Part shown: piece by piece, positions 1 to 11,228 of the stretch
Numbering within the stretch: the first letter of the stretch is position 1
Layout of the letters: every line of letters starts with the position of its first letter
Assembly (NCBI RefSeq): GCF_037126465.1
Contig: NC_088206.1
Span: 54,416,841 to 54,480,840, forward strand
Source: Ornithodoros turicata
Lineage: Eukaryota > Arthropoda > Arachnida > Ixodida > Argasidae
DNA length: 64,000 bases
Direction: 5' to 3'
Notes under the pieces: model-generated
Databases searched by the model: none
Seen by the model: only the letters and a program-made list of their open reading frames with translations
Told to the model about the DNA's origin: nothing
Translations under genes and position numbers: made by a program

Positions 1-72
1 AGGATGTCTATAGCCCTTATAGCTTTTTAAATGAAAAATCTGTATAGAAAAAAGACACACTGTATACACGTA

Positions 73-170
73 CAGTAAACCCTGCTATAACGAAGTCCCT
101 TTTTTGAATTGCCGAGCTTTATTCCAACCCTTCCGCGGTCCCGACCGAAATGCACGCGTTTCGAACAACA
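73..170. other. Tigger-like left terminus only
   Basis: CAGTAAACCCTGCTATAACG at 73 resembles the termini at 26666. The partner end is not found. 1-72 shows nothing recognisable. Confidence 0.4.
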
Positions 171-320
171 TCATTGGGAGTGAAAGATGGAAGTCACTGA
201 AAAGGTTAGCCAGCTGTAGGACTCGAACCCACACCTTCTGGATTGCCGGTCGAGGGCTCTACTATTGTATGTATTTGTCCCTTCTATGTTGTTCCAGCCT
301 CAGAACATCAGTTCTTTCAT
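170..320 (-). mobile_element. tRNA-derived SINE fragment
   Basis: On the minus strand a B-box-like GGGTTCGAGTCC (around 215-230) follows a degenerate A-box region (245-266). The flanking segments (178-206 and 267-312) recur, inverted, at 42315-42405 without the tRNA-like part. It is not a functional tRNA: no complete cloverleaf or acceptor stem is seen. Confidence 0.55.
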
Positions 321-659
321 CAATGGGAGTGTTCGCTTTGTGCGAAGGGGAAGCCGACGAAAGCCCGTGCGGCAAACCCACTTTGCCAAGGAAATAAAAA
401 TGCTACGAAGGTCGCAGCGTTCCTCTCGAGTCCTGGAGTCCCGGGATTTTTTCGAGAACAGTGCCGGAATTTCGGATCGTGTACAACGCTCGGAATTCCC
501 CGCGTCGGCACTATTTTGTCATTGGGGTTAGGAGGGTGGTAAGGCAGTGCAAGAGACGAATGAAGAGGGAGAGGGTTTTGGGAAAGGGCGTTTAGAGGGA
601 GAAAATTCGGTAAGACAACAACTTTCTTCTGATTGCGTGTTAGTGCCAGGGGGATTAGT

Positions 660-846
660 ATGCGTCCTGGGCCGACTTCAGAGGGAACTGTGCCGACATT
701 CGTCTGAAAGGTCTTCGGAAAACCCAGGGAAAACCTCAGACAGCACAGCCGGCGGTAGGATTCGAACCCACGATCTCCCAGTCTTCAGCACGACGTTGGC
801 TACCACCAACGAGCAGACGCCTCAGCTCACTCGGCCATGCTGCTGG
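660..846 (-). mobile_element. tRNA(Ser/Leu)-like SINE
   Basis: Read on the minus strand from 846, the head has A-box GGCCGAGTGAGCT and B-box GGTTCGAATCC with a long variable region between, then a body containing the GAGGTTTTCCCTGGGTTTTCC segment (about 719-739). The body and missing cloverleaf make it a SINE, not a tRNA gene. Confidence 0.65.
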
Positions 847-880
847 TAAAGACAACAGCTAAACGATTGCAGTTTAATGT

Positions 881-1160
881 ACTGCTCGCGACACGGTTGT
901 CTGAAATGGCCTGTCAGTAGTTCTGCAGCTCATGTTTGCTTGAGTGCCCTCGAAAATATTGTTCGAATATTGTATTTAAAGCTAGACCACATGCTGCATG
1001 GGTTTCTTACTCGAAATAAATGATCTTGGAACACGGGGAAACATCCCATGTCATCATCACTTCTTCATTTATTGTTGTTTTTGTTGTTGCAACACCTCGA
1101 GGTCTGAGATGGGTTGAACAACGGGGTGCCGCTTTCAGACGACCGTGTCGCAAACAGTGC
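881..1160 (+). repeat. dispersed repeat, copy 1 (second copy at 39719-39941)
   Basis: About 210 nt match 39719-39941, from CTGCTCGCGACACGGTTGT to the AAATAAATGATCTTG segment, and then from CCTCGAGG onward. This copy has about 57 extra bases in the middle. No termini or coding capacity recognised. Confidence 0.7.
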
Positions 1161-2853
1161 AAAATACCGCAAATGTGCAAACGACAACGCCGAAATGGCG
1201 AAGGCCAAAAGCCATGAGGCCGAAAAATCATAACACCTATCAGAAAGCCCAAAGAGACCAAAGGCCAAGAGGCCAAAGAAACACAACACCTAGGGTAAGC
1301 ATCCCAGTGAATGACTACTGAAGGAGATTACTCTTTTTTTAAGATTATGAAAAAAGTTTTGTGGCTCTTGTATTTGAAATCAAATTATGGGAATGCATAG
1401 CATTGGGTGCTCGGAAATAGACTGGCTAGTGAGAGAGAGAGAGAGAAAGAGAAAGCAATACTCTATAACAGGTTTACTACAAAAAGAAAGTGCCTGGTGG
1501 GTGAATGCCTTGTATCATCCACTGAATGAATTGTAGAGGAGAAAGTGTTTCTCTACATTTTGTGACCCGAACGTGTTTGCCACCGTGTACAGCAGACACA
1601 TACAATAACACAGTGGCTCATATGTCGACTTTTCATTTTTTTTTCTGCATAAGTAAGTCAACTTATAACGAGAAGTTCGGTGAAATTATTTATTTGCTGT
1701 ATTGATTCCCATCAAGACTATCCTGATTAATTTGGAGAGCTAATTGTACCGCACTTGGAATAACAGTTTTCGTACCTTGGCTTCCTTATTTTTCGGCCTT
1801 TCAATAATTCGGTTTACCGAATTTTCGGCCTTCTGATTGTTGGGTGAGAGGGGGGCCCTCTCCGCAGTCGGCGCCTATGGGCATAGACCTCCGACACCCC
1901 TTGTGGTACACATGGAAGCAAGCACATCACAGACATCAGAGCTGACCATGAAACTTCTTTGAAAGATGCATCGAGAGGTTCTAACTCCACAAAATGAAAA
2001 TCCTTTAGGGGCAAGCGGCATTGGTACCGGAGCCAGTCAGCATGCCGGCCCATCTGGAGCTCAACCAACCCCCAGATCCACTGCACATGCCTCCACATGT
2101 CACGAACGCAATAGACTTCTTGCGTGGTCGTAGACAACATATGTATCAGTGAATTAAACGTGTAACAACAGCCACACAGCATCACCAGTAATTTGCTAAT
2201 GTGTATGATTTTTATATGATTAATTTTATTTGACAACTATCCCCGTCTCAAGTTTCCTAACCACCATAATTTCGACTAATCGAGATATTCACTCTCGTTT
2301 TTCTCCTCCCAAATGTACTACCAGAGATACGAGTTCGTGTGGACAGCAACATCTCCTCCCCTCCTCTTTAAGACTGCAGTGCACAAATGCTCAAAGGCCA
2401 CGGGTGCGGCATTATTTCTGGTCGTGTCTTCTCTGTCTCCCTCGTTGCACCACTTGTGTATTCCTGTTTCCTATTTACGTTCGGGGTCTTTCCTACTGTG
2501 ACAGACCAAAAGGCAGCACAGATGTTTTATGGCCCTATTTTCTTCGTTTACCGAATTCTTCTTTCGCGGACCCCCGCTCCCGTCAGCATTTGCATCGGGG
2601 GGGGGGGGGACAGGAAGTCAAAGCACAGCTTAGAAACTGACCGATAGGACAATGTAGGTCTAGAGTTAGAGACGCGAAAATCACAAAACAAAAGTCTCCA
2701 ACATAAAATCACTACAAGATCGCAGCACTTGTACATGTGAGTGAAAAGAACAGTTTGAAGCGAAAGTCAGCGTACATATCGGTGGCTGTGATGTCAGGCC
2801 TTGGGGAGCGGCAACTGCCCCTTTTTGCCACACCCCTTCCCCGTGCCGACGCC
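1161..2853. other. no gene or element recognised
   Basis: Contains a short GA tract near 1433-1455 and a 10-G run at 2599. A 140-codon minus-strand open frame (1814-2236) has no family resemblance and atypical composition. Confidence 0.5.
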
Positions 2854-2861
2854 CATGTATA

Positions 2862-3066
2862 TAGGGTTGCCACCGGGCCGGTATTATACCGGCACGGCCA
2901 GTTATTTGCTCGCTCTGCCGGTAGGAAGGTGATACCGGCAGCCTTTTGCCGGTATTTGTGGCTCAAGACCTTTCATAGGGGCTTTTCCCTTCAACATTCC
3001 ACTACAGCTTGAATAAATCTGGAGCACAGAGCCAACTCCGCAGTCACCAGTTCTTTCCTTAGGTAT

Positions 3067-3100
<34 letters not shown>

Positions 3101-3269
3101 TCACAGGAACATAGGTTTCCTCGTATTATCTTGAGCTCTCTCTCTCGTTTTCTGTGTGTGCTCTTCCATCCCTCACCCACTTCCCTTTCCCACGAGCCAT
3201 TCCTCCTTTCCCTCTATCCACCTCCTCTCCCTCAGCCGGTATTTTTCACTACGAAAGGTGGCAACCCTA
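2862..3269. mobile_element. hAT-like MITE, family TAGGGTTGCCACC
   Basis: Inverted termini TAGGGTTGCCACC at both ends, followed by CCGGTATT-type sequence. The element is bounded by an exact 8-bp duplication CATGTATA (2854-2861 and 3270-3277). 408 bp, no transposase. An (ATT)n tract lies inside at about 3069-3100. Confidence 0.88.
3069..3100. repeat. (ATT)n microsatellite
   Basis: About ten ATT units, inside the MITE at 2862-3269. Confidence 0.9.
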
Positions 3270-4165
3270 CATGTATACCGTATCCCAACACTACAGCGAA
3301 CCTCCCACCCATGGGGAGGAGGAAGCACAGGACGGGTCACACGGCTTCAGCGGGATGCACAGAAAGAGGGAACGCCCCCGTGTCGTCACAATGTCGTTAA
3401 ACTGGCGTCGCACATACGTCTCAACGCGCGCGAATTTCAAACCCTGTGAATGTGCCGACGATAAAGTTTGCCCCTCGGTAAATTAGGGAATGCACTGATC
3501 GGGGAAACCAAGGTGTGCGAACTGATGCTTGCGGAATAAACTGTCCCCGCAGCTGCTAAGAATGGGGTGAAGTGAAATATGCACACCTCACTACTTATGC
3601 TACTAAAAATATTTGCAAATAGTCTTACTGTTTATGACCAAGCACAAGTTAGGAAAGAGCTAAAAAAATCATGGTCGATCCATCGGTGGATCCGAAGGAA
3701 ATGCGTTAGCGTTAAAACTTGAAAACCATTTGGTAGCTCCCCTTCACAAACGCTACGCAACCCTTCACACGATCCTGCACAACGCTAACGCAAGACAGCA
3801 TTCGCAGCCAAAGGAGCCTTTCGGGCTTACTACGATTCAGCTTGGCGGCGCAGTATTGCAGCCTTCTTTCGCCGCCGCTCCTTCGCACAGCTTGCATAAC
3901 CCATGGCGCGCCCACGCAGACCCGTCTGAACCTGGCGACCACCACAGGCGCACTGCCAAGTGCCGGCGCCGCGTCGCACCCTCCCCATCCCTCTCCACTC
4001 ATCGCGCATGCGCGCTGTGGCTACAGACCGACAAAGCCACGATTCTTGCGTAGCGAACACTATAATGCTATCGCATTAATAAGAGGATGAAAGCGCTTGC
4101 AGCGCCTCCCTTAGCAGGCAACTCTGGATTCAGACGATGCTCCACGCGACCGCTCCGAACGATAA

Positions 4166-4872
4166 TACAGGGTGTTTCAGCTAAATCCCTGGGCTAAATA
4201 ATTCGTGAACGGGTGCAGTACAGTCACTGTAGGGTGCACCAATCGAAGAGCTTTCTTTTTATTTCATAGTACCCCAACGGTCCGAATGGACATTACATGG
4301 GGGCGGGTATAAAGTAGTAATTGAGTAAGGAATGATTGCTATACACAGTTTTATACAATACGAAAGTGTTGGAGCTGGAGTTAGGAAAGAAAAGCTAAAG
4401 CGTGAAAAATCTGCCACCGAAGCGGGTCATTTGTTGCAGCAATTAGTTGGTTTCGGCTTACACATTTTGGTCGCGGCTAGTCGCGGTGAAGCGCAAAAGG
4501 ACGTTCTTCCATCCCCTTATCCACCAATGAATGATGCCACACGCTTCGGTGGCAGATTTTTCTCTAAAAGGTGTCCACTGAAGGTCCCAAAAGGGGTAGT
4601 ACCCATTTTAATGCCGATGGTGCCCTGCCTTAGAAGCTATGTTTTTCGCGAAACTCATTCGAATTTTTATTTAAATAATGAGCACCTCCCACTCATTCAC
4701 ACGGTGCGCAGCTTGTAGGTGATATCGGACAGATACTTGTACAAAAGAAAGTTCTTCGATTGGTGCACCCGTTGGCGAATTATTTAGGCCAGGGGGATAT
4801 ATTTATTAGAACAAAGGGAGAAAAGGGGGGAGGAAAGGTCAGCTCGGGGATTTAACTGAAACACGCTGTATA
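4166..4872. mobile_element. non-autonomous DNA element with about 80-bp inverted termini
   Basis: The left end ACAGGGTGTTTCAGCTAAAT and the CTAAATAATTCG, CGGGTGCACCAATCGAAGA and CTTTCTTTT blocks recur inverted at 4735-4872 (reading ACAGCGTGTTTCAGTTAAAT from the right). The interior is unique and not clearly coding. The target duplication is unclear. Confidence 0.72.
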
Positions 4873-5302
4873 CGTTATGTGATGTTCGTTGCGATTTGCG
4901 TTGAAGTTTTGACGTCACAACGTCATGATCGTAAGGATCCGCGAGAGCAAGGCGGAACAGCTGCATGGTTTCCAACCGGAGTGCAAAGTGCCGCCGCTTC
5001 AGTTCACGTGATCTCGTGACTACCAGCCGCAGATACCTTGAGCGCAAATTGTCTTGTTACTATCACCACAGCGGACAACACTGACCTGCATCTTGTCAAG
5101 GGTAAATGAGTGCTGCATTGCTCGCACACAACTATCTCAGCAGAAATTCCTTCCTTCTGTGTGGCTATACACACGTGGCGGGTCAGGAAGATGTAGAGAA
5201 CCAAACACACGCACACAAAAGAAACAAAATGGTTTTGCTCTCTGCATGTTGTTGTCCTTGGAAAGGCTGAAAATTGCAGTCTTCCGGCGCATCACCAGAC
5301 AA

Positions 5303-6174
5303 CATAGGTGGGGAAGTTACTTTTATTTTGTAGTGCACTACCGTTACTCACTACTTTTTCGAAAAGTAATGCGTTACGTTATTCGTTACTGTTGCGGTAG
5401 TAGGTAACGCGTTACTAACGCCGTTACTTCTGATAAGTAATGCCGTTACTTTTGCATTACTTCACCAGTTGTCCTTATAATATGCACAATTTTTGGTTGA
5501 GTCACATAAGTGCATTCCGCAAATCAATACAAGCAATGTTGGGCACAAACAAGGGTCACGCATGTACACAACTTACATGTACGATTTACTGCAACGCAGA
5601 AGTAGTTGATATTCAAAAATTTCCTCAGTGAGCTTCGCCCGTTGGGCTGAGAGGACGCCTAATGACCAGTGAGTGCTCCTTGTCAAGGTTGATAGAGACG
5701 GTGACCTTTTATCTCATACAGTACAAATCCAAACAGCCAATTCCTTGGTACTTTGTTACTTGTTCAGAGGGTAGAGGCTATTTTTCTGCCGCTTTTGCCC
5801 CATTCATCCGAAAAATACCGAGGGAGTGAAAAACAGAGGTGGTAAACAAAGGTGACACCTAAACCAGGGTAGCTCAACAACCCTTCTTTTGCGTTCTTCG
5901 TGGGTGTCGATGTGACCTTCTTGTCATTGTTGAAGATGAATAGAAAAAATCGGGGACTTTCCCGGATTCTGCAGGCACGGTCCTCGCTCAAGCTTTCAAG
6001 TTCCCGAACACGCAGTAACGCATAACGCCGTTACGCGTTAGTTGTTAAAAATGTAATGACGTTACGTTACTCATTACTTTTCTCCCAAATGTAATGCGTT
6101 ACCATATTTCACTACTCGAATGTAACGCGTTACCGGTAACGCACTACTTTGTAACGCGTTACTCCCCACCTATG
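5303..6174. mobile_element. hAT-like element with CATAGGTGGGGA termini
   Basis: Both ends read CATAGGTGGGGA going inward. Subterminal regions (5310-5460 and 6015-6165) are dense in TAACGCGTTAC-type palindromes in both orientations. An exact 8-bp duplication CCAGACAA flanks it (5295-5302, 6175-6182). 872 bp; the interior 5460-6010 has no recognisable transposase. Confidence 0.88.
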
Positions 6175-6347
6175 CCAGACAACCTCTGTACCGGTCCCCC
6201 ACTTGCACGTGGGATGGGGCGTAGAAAGAGCAATGCACGAACGTACTGGCCCTCCGTGTTCATCAAACCCACATATCCCGTCTGCCTGTTCTGGGATGTC
6301 ATTAGTCGCTCTGATGTCGCCAGCAGGCTCAGAAATTTTGTGGGGTT

Positions 6348-6998
6348 CACGATCTACTAGATTATAACGACCATGTCATAATCGGCAACCGCTATGAGGA
6401 GTCCGTCCGCACGATCCGCTACTCATCGGCCCGCGAAATCTACATCATGACTCGACAAGGGAAATTTGAATTTTGAACGCGCAGAAGCGGACGTACGACT
6501 ACCGTAGCAGACGACAGCAACAGCACCCATGAAAACGCGTAGAATCATGATGATAATCAACTTTAGAAACAAGCATCTCCCGTGGGACATCTACCGCTTG
6601 TACAAAAATACTAAGGTAAGCTAATAGACCTCTCCCTCGTTTGTAAACAAATGACGTCATCGTGTGACAGCGCCACCAATTTGATAGAGTTGAACTACGC
6701 TCAAAGCTAGGGGTGAACAAGGTCTCGCCCGAAAGCCACGGTCTTGAGGGGATTACGACGGTCCCTGAAAGGGACGCGACCTTCAGTCCTACTTTTCTCT
6801 CAATAGGAGGCAGCGAACAAGGGCCCGTTTGTGGAACCCAGCCCTCACCATCCGATTTGTTTTGTTTTCAGTCTGTCTACCAACATCATGATGACGTTTC
6901 TCGGGTAGAGCAATACCCGGGTCGATGAGTAGCGCCACCGCTAGCTGCCAAATGCGGCGCTGGGAAGGGGTGCCTATGACATGGTCGTTATGGTCGTG
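6348..6998. mobile_element. hAT-like MITE, CTACTAG family, copy 1 (interrupted)
   Basis: It starts CACGATCTACTAGATTATAA and ends with ATGACATGGTCGTTA then TGGTCGTG; about 11 bp of the right terminus is missing relative to the 45.7-kb copy. Exact 8-bp duplication GTGGGGTT at 6340-6347 and 6999-7006. A second MITE (6623-6910) sits inside. Confidence 0.88.
6623..6910 (+). mobile_element. MITE with AATAGACCTCT termini, copy 1 (nested)
   Basis: About 290 bp inside the CTACTAG-family element, replacing about 30 bp of it. Homologous to 30375-30673 (inverted) and to the split copy 35923-37143. The right terminus is truncated here. Confidence 0.75.
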
Positions 6999-7981
6999 GT
7001 GGGGTTACGTAAGACTACCATACAGTCTCTGAGTCAAGCAATTACCAGGGGTGCACACTGCACCCAACGCATTCCGACAAGCGGGGATGCAGCCGGTGGC
7101 GCACCTCCCACACATACCTGACAGTAGAAGTAGCGCAAGAGCAGAAAGCTATCTATTTAGAAGCCTGCCGGTGAGAGGTTAGCGAGGGGGTTCTCCAAAT
7201 CAAGTCAGAGAAAGCGGAAATGACGACATTAAGACACTCCCCCAAGCGAAAGCAAGAGAAAGCGGGTTTTCTCGTCCGCACTTGTTTCGAAACAGGTAGC
7301 GAGAGTCAGTTCTGCAGAAACCATGCGTCAGTGCGAGCGCTGTTTGCTAAAACCACGCAATATCAACACGGGCAAGTTAGAAACCGTTTCTAAGACGGCT
7401 CGTCTTGCGGGGAAGACATGGAGTCAAGGAAGCAGACGACACGACGGTTTTCGTAACGTGACGCAATAGGGAATTCTCATCGAGGAAGCATATATGTGAG
7501 TATCCCTGGTGGTTCGTCGAGGGGAGCGTGTATGATGTTTATATTTCTTTAGACAAGATTCATAGGCGTTTTTTTCGCTAGGCTTATAAAAACATCCTTG
7601 TCATGCAAGAGTACGCCCCAAAGTTTCGTGACTGCCATTCGCCTTCTTTTTTTAGGCTTCCTTCGCATTGTTATGAATAAGGCTGACGCGACACTGTGGG
7701 TGTCGTCTGCATACGCGAATGACGTGAAAAAACCACATTATCGTGTTGATTAACTCCAAAAGTTTCTGCCGTTTCTCCTGCATTGAGTGCATTCCGTTAG
7801 TAATGGCAGAAGAACGGACTGCGTGTTTCCATATATTTTGTTTCTAACAGACCTTCCCCAGCACTTATCTGTTGTCAGGTGTCTTGCTTTCCGTGATCTG
7901 GAGTTTCAGCACTACTTCCCATGGGAAAACCACCTGTACAACCACTGTATCACTTCAGCGATCAATGCTTGGGACGTTAAA

Positions 7982-8130
7982 TTAATAATTGGGAGTTTAC
8001 GTCGCGAGACACCTGAGATTGGGACGTTAAATACGGTGCGCCGTGTGCTGAGCTATCGGTGCACGTTAAAGAACCCTCAGGTGGGGCAAAATTATTCCCA
8101 GACCGGACCACTGTCTCGTGACGTAAAGCC
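7982..8130. mobile_element. two SINE 3'-part fragments in head-to-head orientation
   Basis: 7982-8021 matches the 3' end of the SINE at 28039-28313 in its orientation (TAATAATTGGG, then TTTACGTCGCGAGAC). 8022-8130 matches the body and 3' end in the opposite orientation (GGACGTTAAATACGG, GTTAAAGAACCCTCAGGTGG, CTCGTGACGTAAA). No tRNA head remains. Confidence 0.62.
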
Positions 8131-8264
8131 AGTGAGATACCTTCGCCCTTGTAGAAAAGAAAACACAATCGTCCTTCTCGTGACCGGTTGTTAGGAGCGA
8201 GACTATATACATGCTTCATGTTCGCTAAGCAAACGTGATACACTGTGCATACCTTTTGTCGTCC

Positions 8265-8328
8265 CAGGTAGAAATTTGAGCTGGAATCCGATCCATTTGG
8301 GATTCCAGTTCAAATTTATACGTGGGAT
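8265..8328. repeat. short imperfect palindrome
   Basis: TCCCAGGTAGAAATTTGAG and GGAATCC pair with GGATTCCAGTTCAAATTT and GTGGGA across a loop of about 10 nt. A hairpin could form; no function is apparent. Confidence 0.55.
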
Positions 8329-10140
8329 CGCACCCTGCGTGCTCAGCAAGTGCTTAGCGCATAATGATAGTTCAGCGTTGGAAGCGGCATCCAATCCCCT
8401 AATGATAGTTGACACTCTGACAAATAATAATATATTCATCCTCCGCGTTATCCAGCAGTTTAAACAATTTCATTTGCGTGGACACGATCGCTTATCAACT
8501 TCTGGTTTCGGATTTGGCCATCACGCGAAGTCCTGTGGTAACGCCGGTAGAAGCCTGTCTAGAGAAAGTCGATATGAAATGCGAAGTCAAACTTGATCGA
8601 GTTACAAGTCCGATCGAACTGCACTCACAGCGGCAAAATGTCTCTTCGCCTCCTTTTAGAGCAATTATGAGCGGAATTCGGTTAATTGGTTTCAAGGTGA
8701 AGAATAGGCCGAGTAGGTCACGTGCACATAATTCACGACTGCTACATGCCTTCGGGGATTCGTGCAGGATGCTCGTTCGGGGAATTTCGTGGTGCTCAGT
8801 TTACCTGGCGTTTGGGGGAGCGTTGTGGGTGCAGATATGCCTTCAGCGGCGAGATGACATGGCGTTCAATCTAGAGAGCGGGACTAGAAGCAGGAGACCG
8901 TCATTCGCGTCGTATGCCAGATTTTTTTGCAGACGATGTGCCAAAAGCTTGATGTCGATCGGTTACATAACGGTTGCCAGTTCTTTGAAAGTTGCTGCGT
9001 GATTTGCAGCCAAGGTCGCTTATTTCAATCCGGTTTGTCGCACCGTTAAAATGTCAAACCGAAGGATCTCGATGGGGACATCCCGCTGGCGATGGATTAC
9101 CGTTTTTGAGCATCCCTGAGCGAGGACTCGTTCCTTCTTGACACGGCAACCGGCTGGAATTGAACGTTCAATTCAACATTTCGTATTCCATTGAGCTCCT
9201 AGTAATCAGCGTTCAGATACTTTCAGATACTTGACGCAAACTTATAAGTATACCCCAATGACACATTGGTTTATGCCCAGGGGCAGATGTCATGACATCC
9301 CCTCAATTTCTATCGTCATCAAGTCTTACAGTTGATCTTGAAGCAGTGTGAAGCATGCTGTCCTTTACTGGACACTCGCTCGGAAAAAGCACGAATCCGC
9401 CTTATAGGCTATGCGCCTCGTGAGATAGATGGAAATAAATTAGTATCGGCGCAATAAGTTTCTCTGTGGTCTCATTCACTAAATCATAATAGGTTCGTGA
9501 CACAAAACAGTGCACAAGTTACTGACGTCCCTGTTTGGTGTTGCCCTTGAGAGCATTAGGCTTTTATTTCTTGAGATCTTTTGTTATCTGGACGATTGGG
9601 AGGCGCGCTTACTACTATCTTTGTAAGACGATATTATGGGATCATGTGTTTGGTATTCCGGAACCGTGCCCGTCTGGGTCGATAAATGAGCGCAGATGAC
9701 TGCCAGATAATAAAGTGTATTCCACTCTGTAGCAGCTTGCACGCTATCACGTCACTTTCGTAGGAGTTCCGACACCGAATGGCGCCCTTATCGGTATAGC
9801 CTCCCACGCTCAGGTATTGACCCGGGGTTGCGGTTCTTTTGCCTGTTCTCTCAAAGGAGGCAACGGTTCCGCCTGTTGGTGAAATTACCATGCACGACAG
9901 ACTCTTGTGTGAAAGGAACCTGGAAAGTATATCCGAGTGTTTCCACACCGTAAAAAAGTCTGAGCTTGGAGAAAAAGAAAAACGGAGACACAGCTAGAGG
10001 ACTTCGTTCTTCTTTTTTGCCCAAACTCATGCTTTGTCACCGGCTCATTGCCGTTTTATCATATCCGAGAGAACATGCTTTGTGCTCAGATCTTTATCTT
10101 TGGTGGGATGTGCCCCCCCCCCCCCCCTCCGACACTGACA

Positions 10141-10159
10141 CTATCTTCCTCTCTTCCAG
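10141..10159 (+). other. probable 3' splice site of a 5'-UTR intron
   Basis: A pyrimidine-rich tract ends in CAG, 34 nt before the preferred ATG of the glycosyltransferase. It implies an upstream non-coding exon I cannot place. Confidence 0.5.
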
Positions 10160-10193
10160 CAGAAAACGGTCAGCAGCGGCGGTAGTGGTAGTC

Positions 10194-11228
10194 ATGCCGC
10201 GGTGCCGATGTTTCAAGGCCGTCGGCAGTCTCGCAGCCTCCCTTGCCATTTCACTTTTTTTCCTGCTAAACGCCGCCTCAAAAAGCAACGACCCCGCTGC
10301 AGACGGCACGCCGCGATGGGTCGTCCTGCCGGGGAACGTCACCGTGCATCGCGGCATTGCCAGGAACCCGCACCACTTTACGTACATCATCAACAACGAC
10401 GCCGTCTGCTCCCGAGGGCCCGTTCGTCTTCTGGTTCTGATCGCCTCGAATGCCCGGAGCGGGGCCCAACGGCGACGCGCCATTCGCGAAACGTGGGGTC
10501 AGAGGGCTCTGCAGTGGGCGCTCCATTTCAGACTAGTGTTTTTACTAGCAGACCCCCACAACGAGACAACTTCGAAAGAAATCCTGCGCGAAAGCTACAC
10601 CTACGGTGACATTGTGCAAGAAGCATTTGACGAATCGTTTCACAACTTGGCCCTTAAGTCAGTGATGGGTATCAAATGGGCAGTCAGCTTTTGTTCCAAC
10701 GCAGGTTACGTAGTGAAGACTGACGACGATATATTTTTACACATTCCTAACCTCATTAGTGCACTGGACAACAGTGATATGGACTACAGCATCCTCTGCC
10801 ACCCCAACCCAATCCGTCGGATCTTGCGAGATGGACACGATATACCAAAACGGTATGAAAAGTACCTAGTCACCAGAAAAGAGCTCCCGGGAGAACTCTT
10901 TCCACAGTACTGTGGTGGATTTGCGTACGGTTTCACTTGGGCGTCTGCCCGAAAACTATACCAGGCTACGATGGTCACGCCGGTGTTCTTTATAGAAGAT
11001 GTGTATGTGACTGGATTCTGTCGGCTGAAAGCTGGACTAAAAATCCTGGCCCACGAAAGCATCGCACTCAAGCCAAAAGTGACCCTGCAGCAGGCGAGCT
11101 GTGTGTTTGGCGACGAACGCAGGATAACCTCGCACGAAGTGGATGCTGAAGACATGAGATACTTGTGGAACGAGACGAATACTCAAGGCTTCTTTTGCCC
11201 CAAACCGGTGGAGCAAATTCGCTCCTGA
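10194..11228 (+). CDS. beta-1,3-galactosyltransferase-like protein (GT31), single coding exon
   Basis: 344 residues. A short basic tail and one hydrophobic span (about 8-27) give the type II topology of a Golgi glycosyltransferase. Family motifs in order: RRRAIRETWG (93-102), VVKTDDDIF with the metal-binding DxD (173-181), FPQYCGGFAYG (236-246) and EDVYVTGF (268-275). Family members transfer galactose or GlcNAc from UDP-sugar in beta-1,3 linkage to glycoprotein or glycolipid acceptors; the acceptor cannot be predicted here. The start at 10194 is preferred over an in-frame ATG at 9966, because the latter would add a poorly conserved stretch with a C-run and because CTTCCTCTCTTCCAG (10145-10159) looks like a splice acceptor ending a 5'-UTR intron. 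The coding part has no introns, common in this family. No clear AATAAA follows the stop within 60 nt. Confidence 0.92.
   Translation: MPRCRCFKAVGSLAASLAISLFFLLNAASKSNDPAADGTPRWVVLPGNVTVHRGIARNPHHFTYIINNDAVCSRGPVRLLVLIASNARSGAQRRRAIRETWGQRALQWALHFRLVFLLADPHNETTSKEILRESYTYGDIVQEAFDESFHNLALKSVMGIKWAVSFCSNAGYVVKTDDDIFLHIPNLISALDNSDMDYSILCHPNPIRRILRDGHDIPKRYEKYLVTRKELPGELFPQYCGGFAYGFTWASARKLYQATMVTPVFFIEDVYVTGFCRLKAGLKILAHESIALKPKVTLQQASCVFGDERRITSHEVDAEDMRYLWNETNTQGFFCPKPVEQIRS

Larger units (their letters stand above)
6999..9965. other. intergenic DNA, mostly unexplained
   Basis: Beyond the SINE pieces at 7982-8130 and the palindrome at 8265-8328, I see no coding or repeat structure. A 174-codon plus-strand frame (8478-9002) is not recognisable as a protein family. 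Confidence 0.5.

Noticed and set aside
740..846. A tRNA-Ser or tRNA-Leu gene on the minus strand
   Set aside because: A and B boxes are present, but the cloverleaf is irregular and the sequence continues into a SINE body.
1814..2236. 140-codon minus-strand open frame
   Set aside because: No family motif, no splice or repeat context, and composition not obviously coding.
5310..6165. CRISPR-like or satellite array of GTAACGCGTTAC motifs
   Set aside because: The motifs are irregularly spaced, in both orientations and inside an element with inverted termini and an 8-bp duplication.
8478..9002. 174-codon plus-strand open frame
   Set aside because: No recognisable domain; a frame of this length can arise by chance in this GC range.
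9966..10193. N-terminal extension of the glycosyltransferase
   Set aside because: It contains a long C-run and a splice-acceptor-like site and would put about 76 residues before a typical type II anchor.
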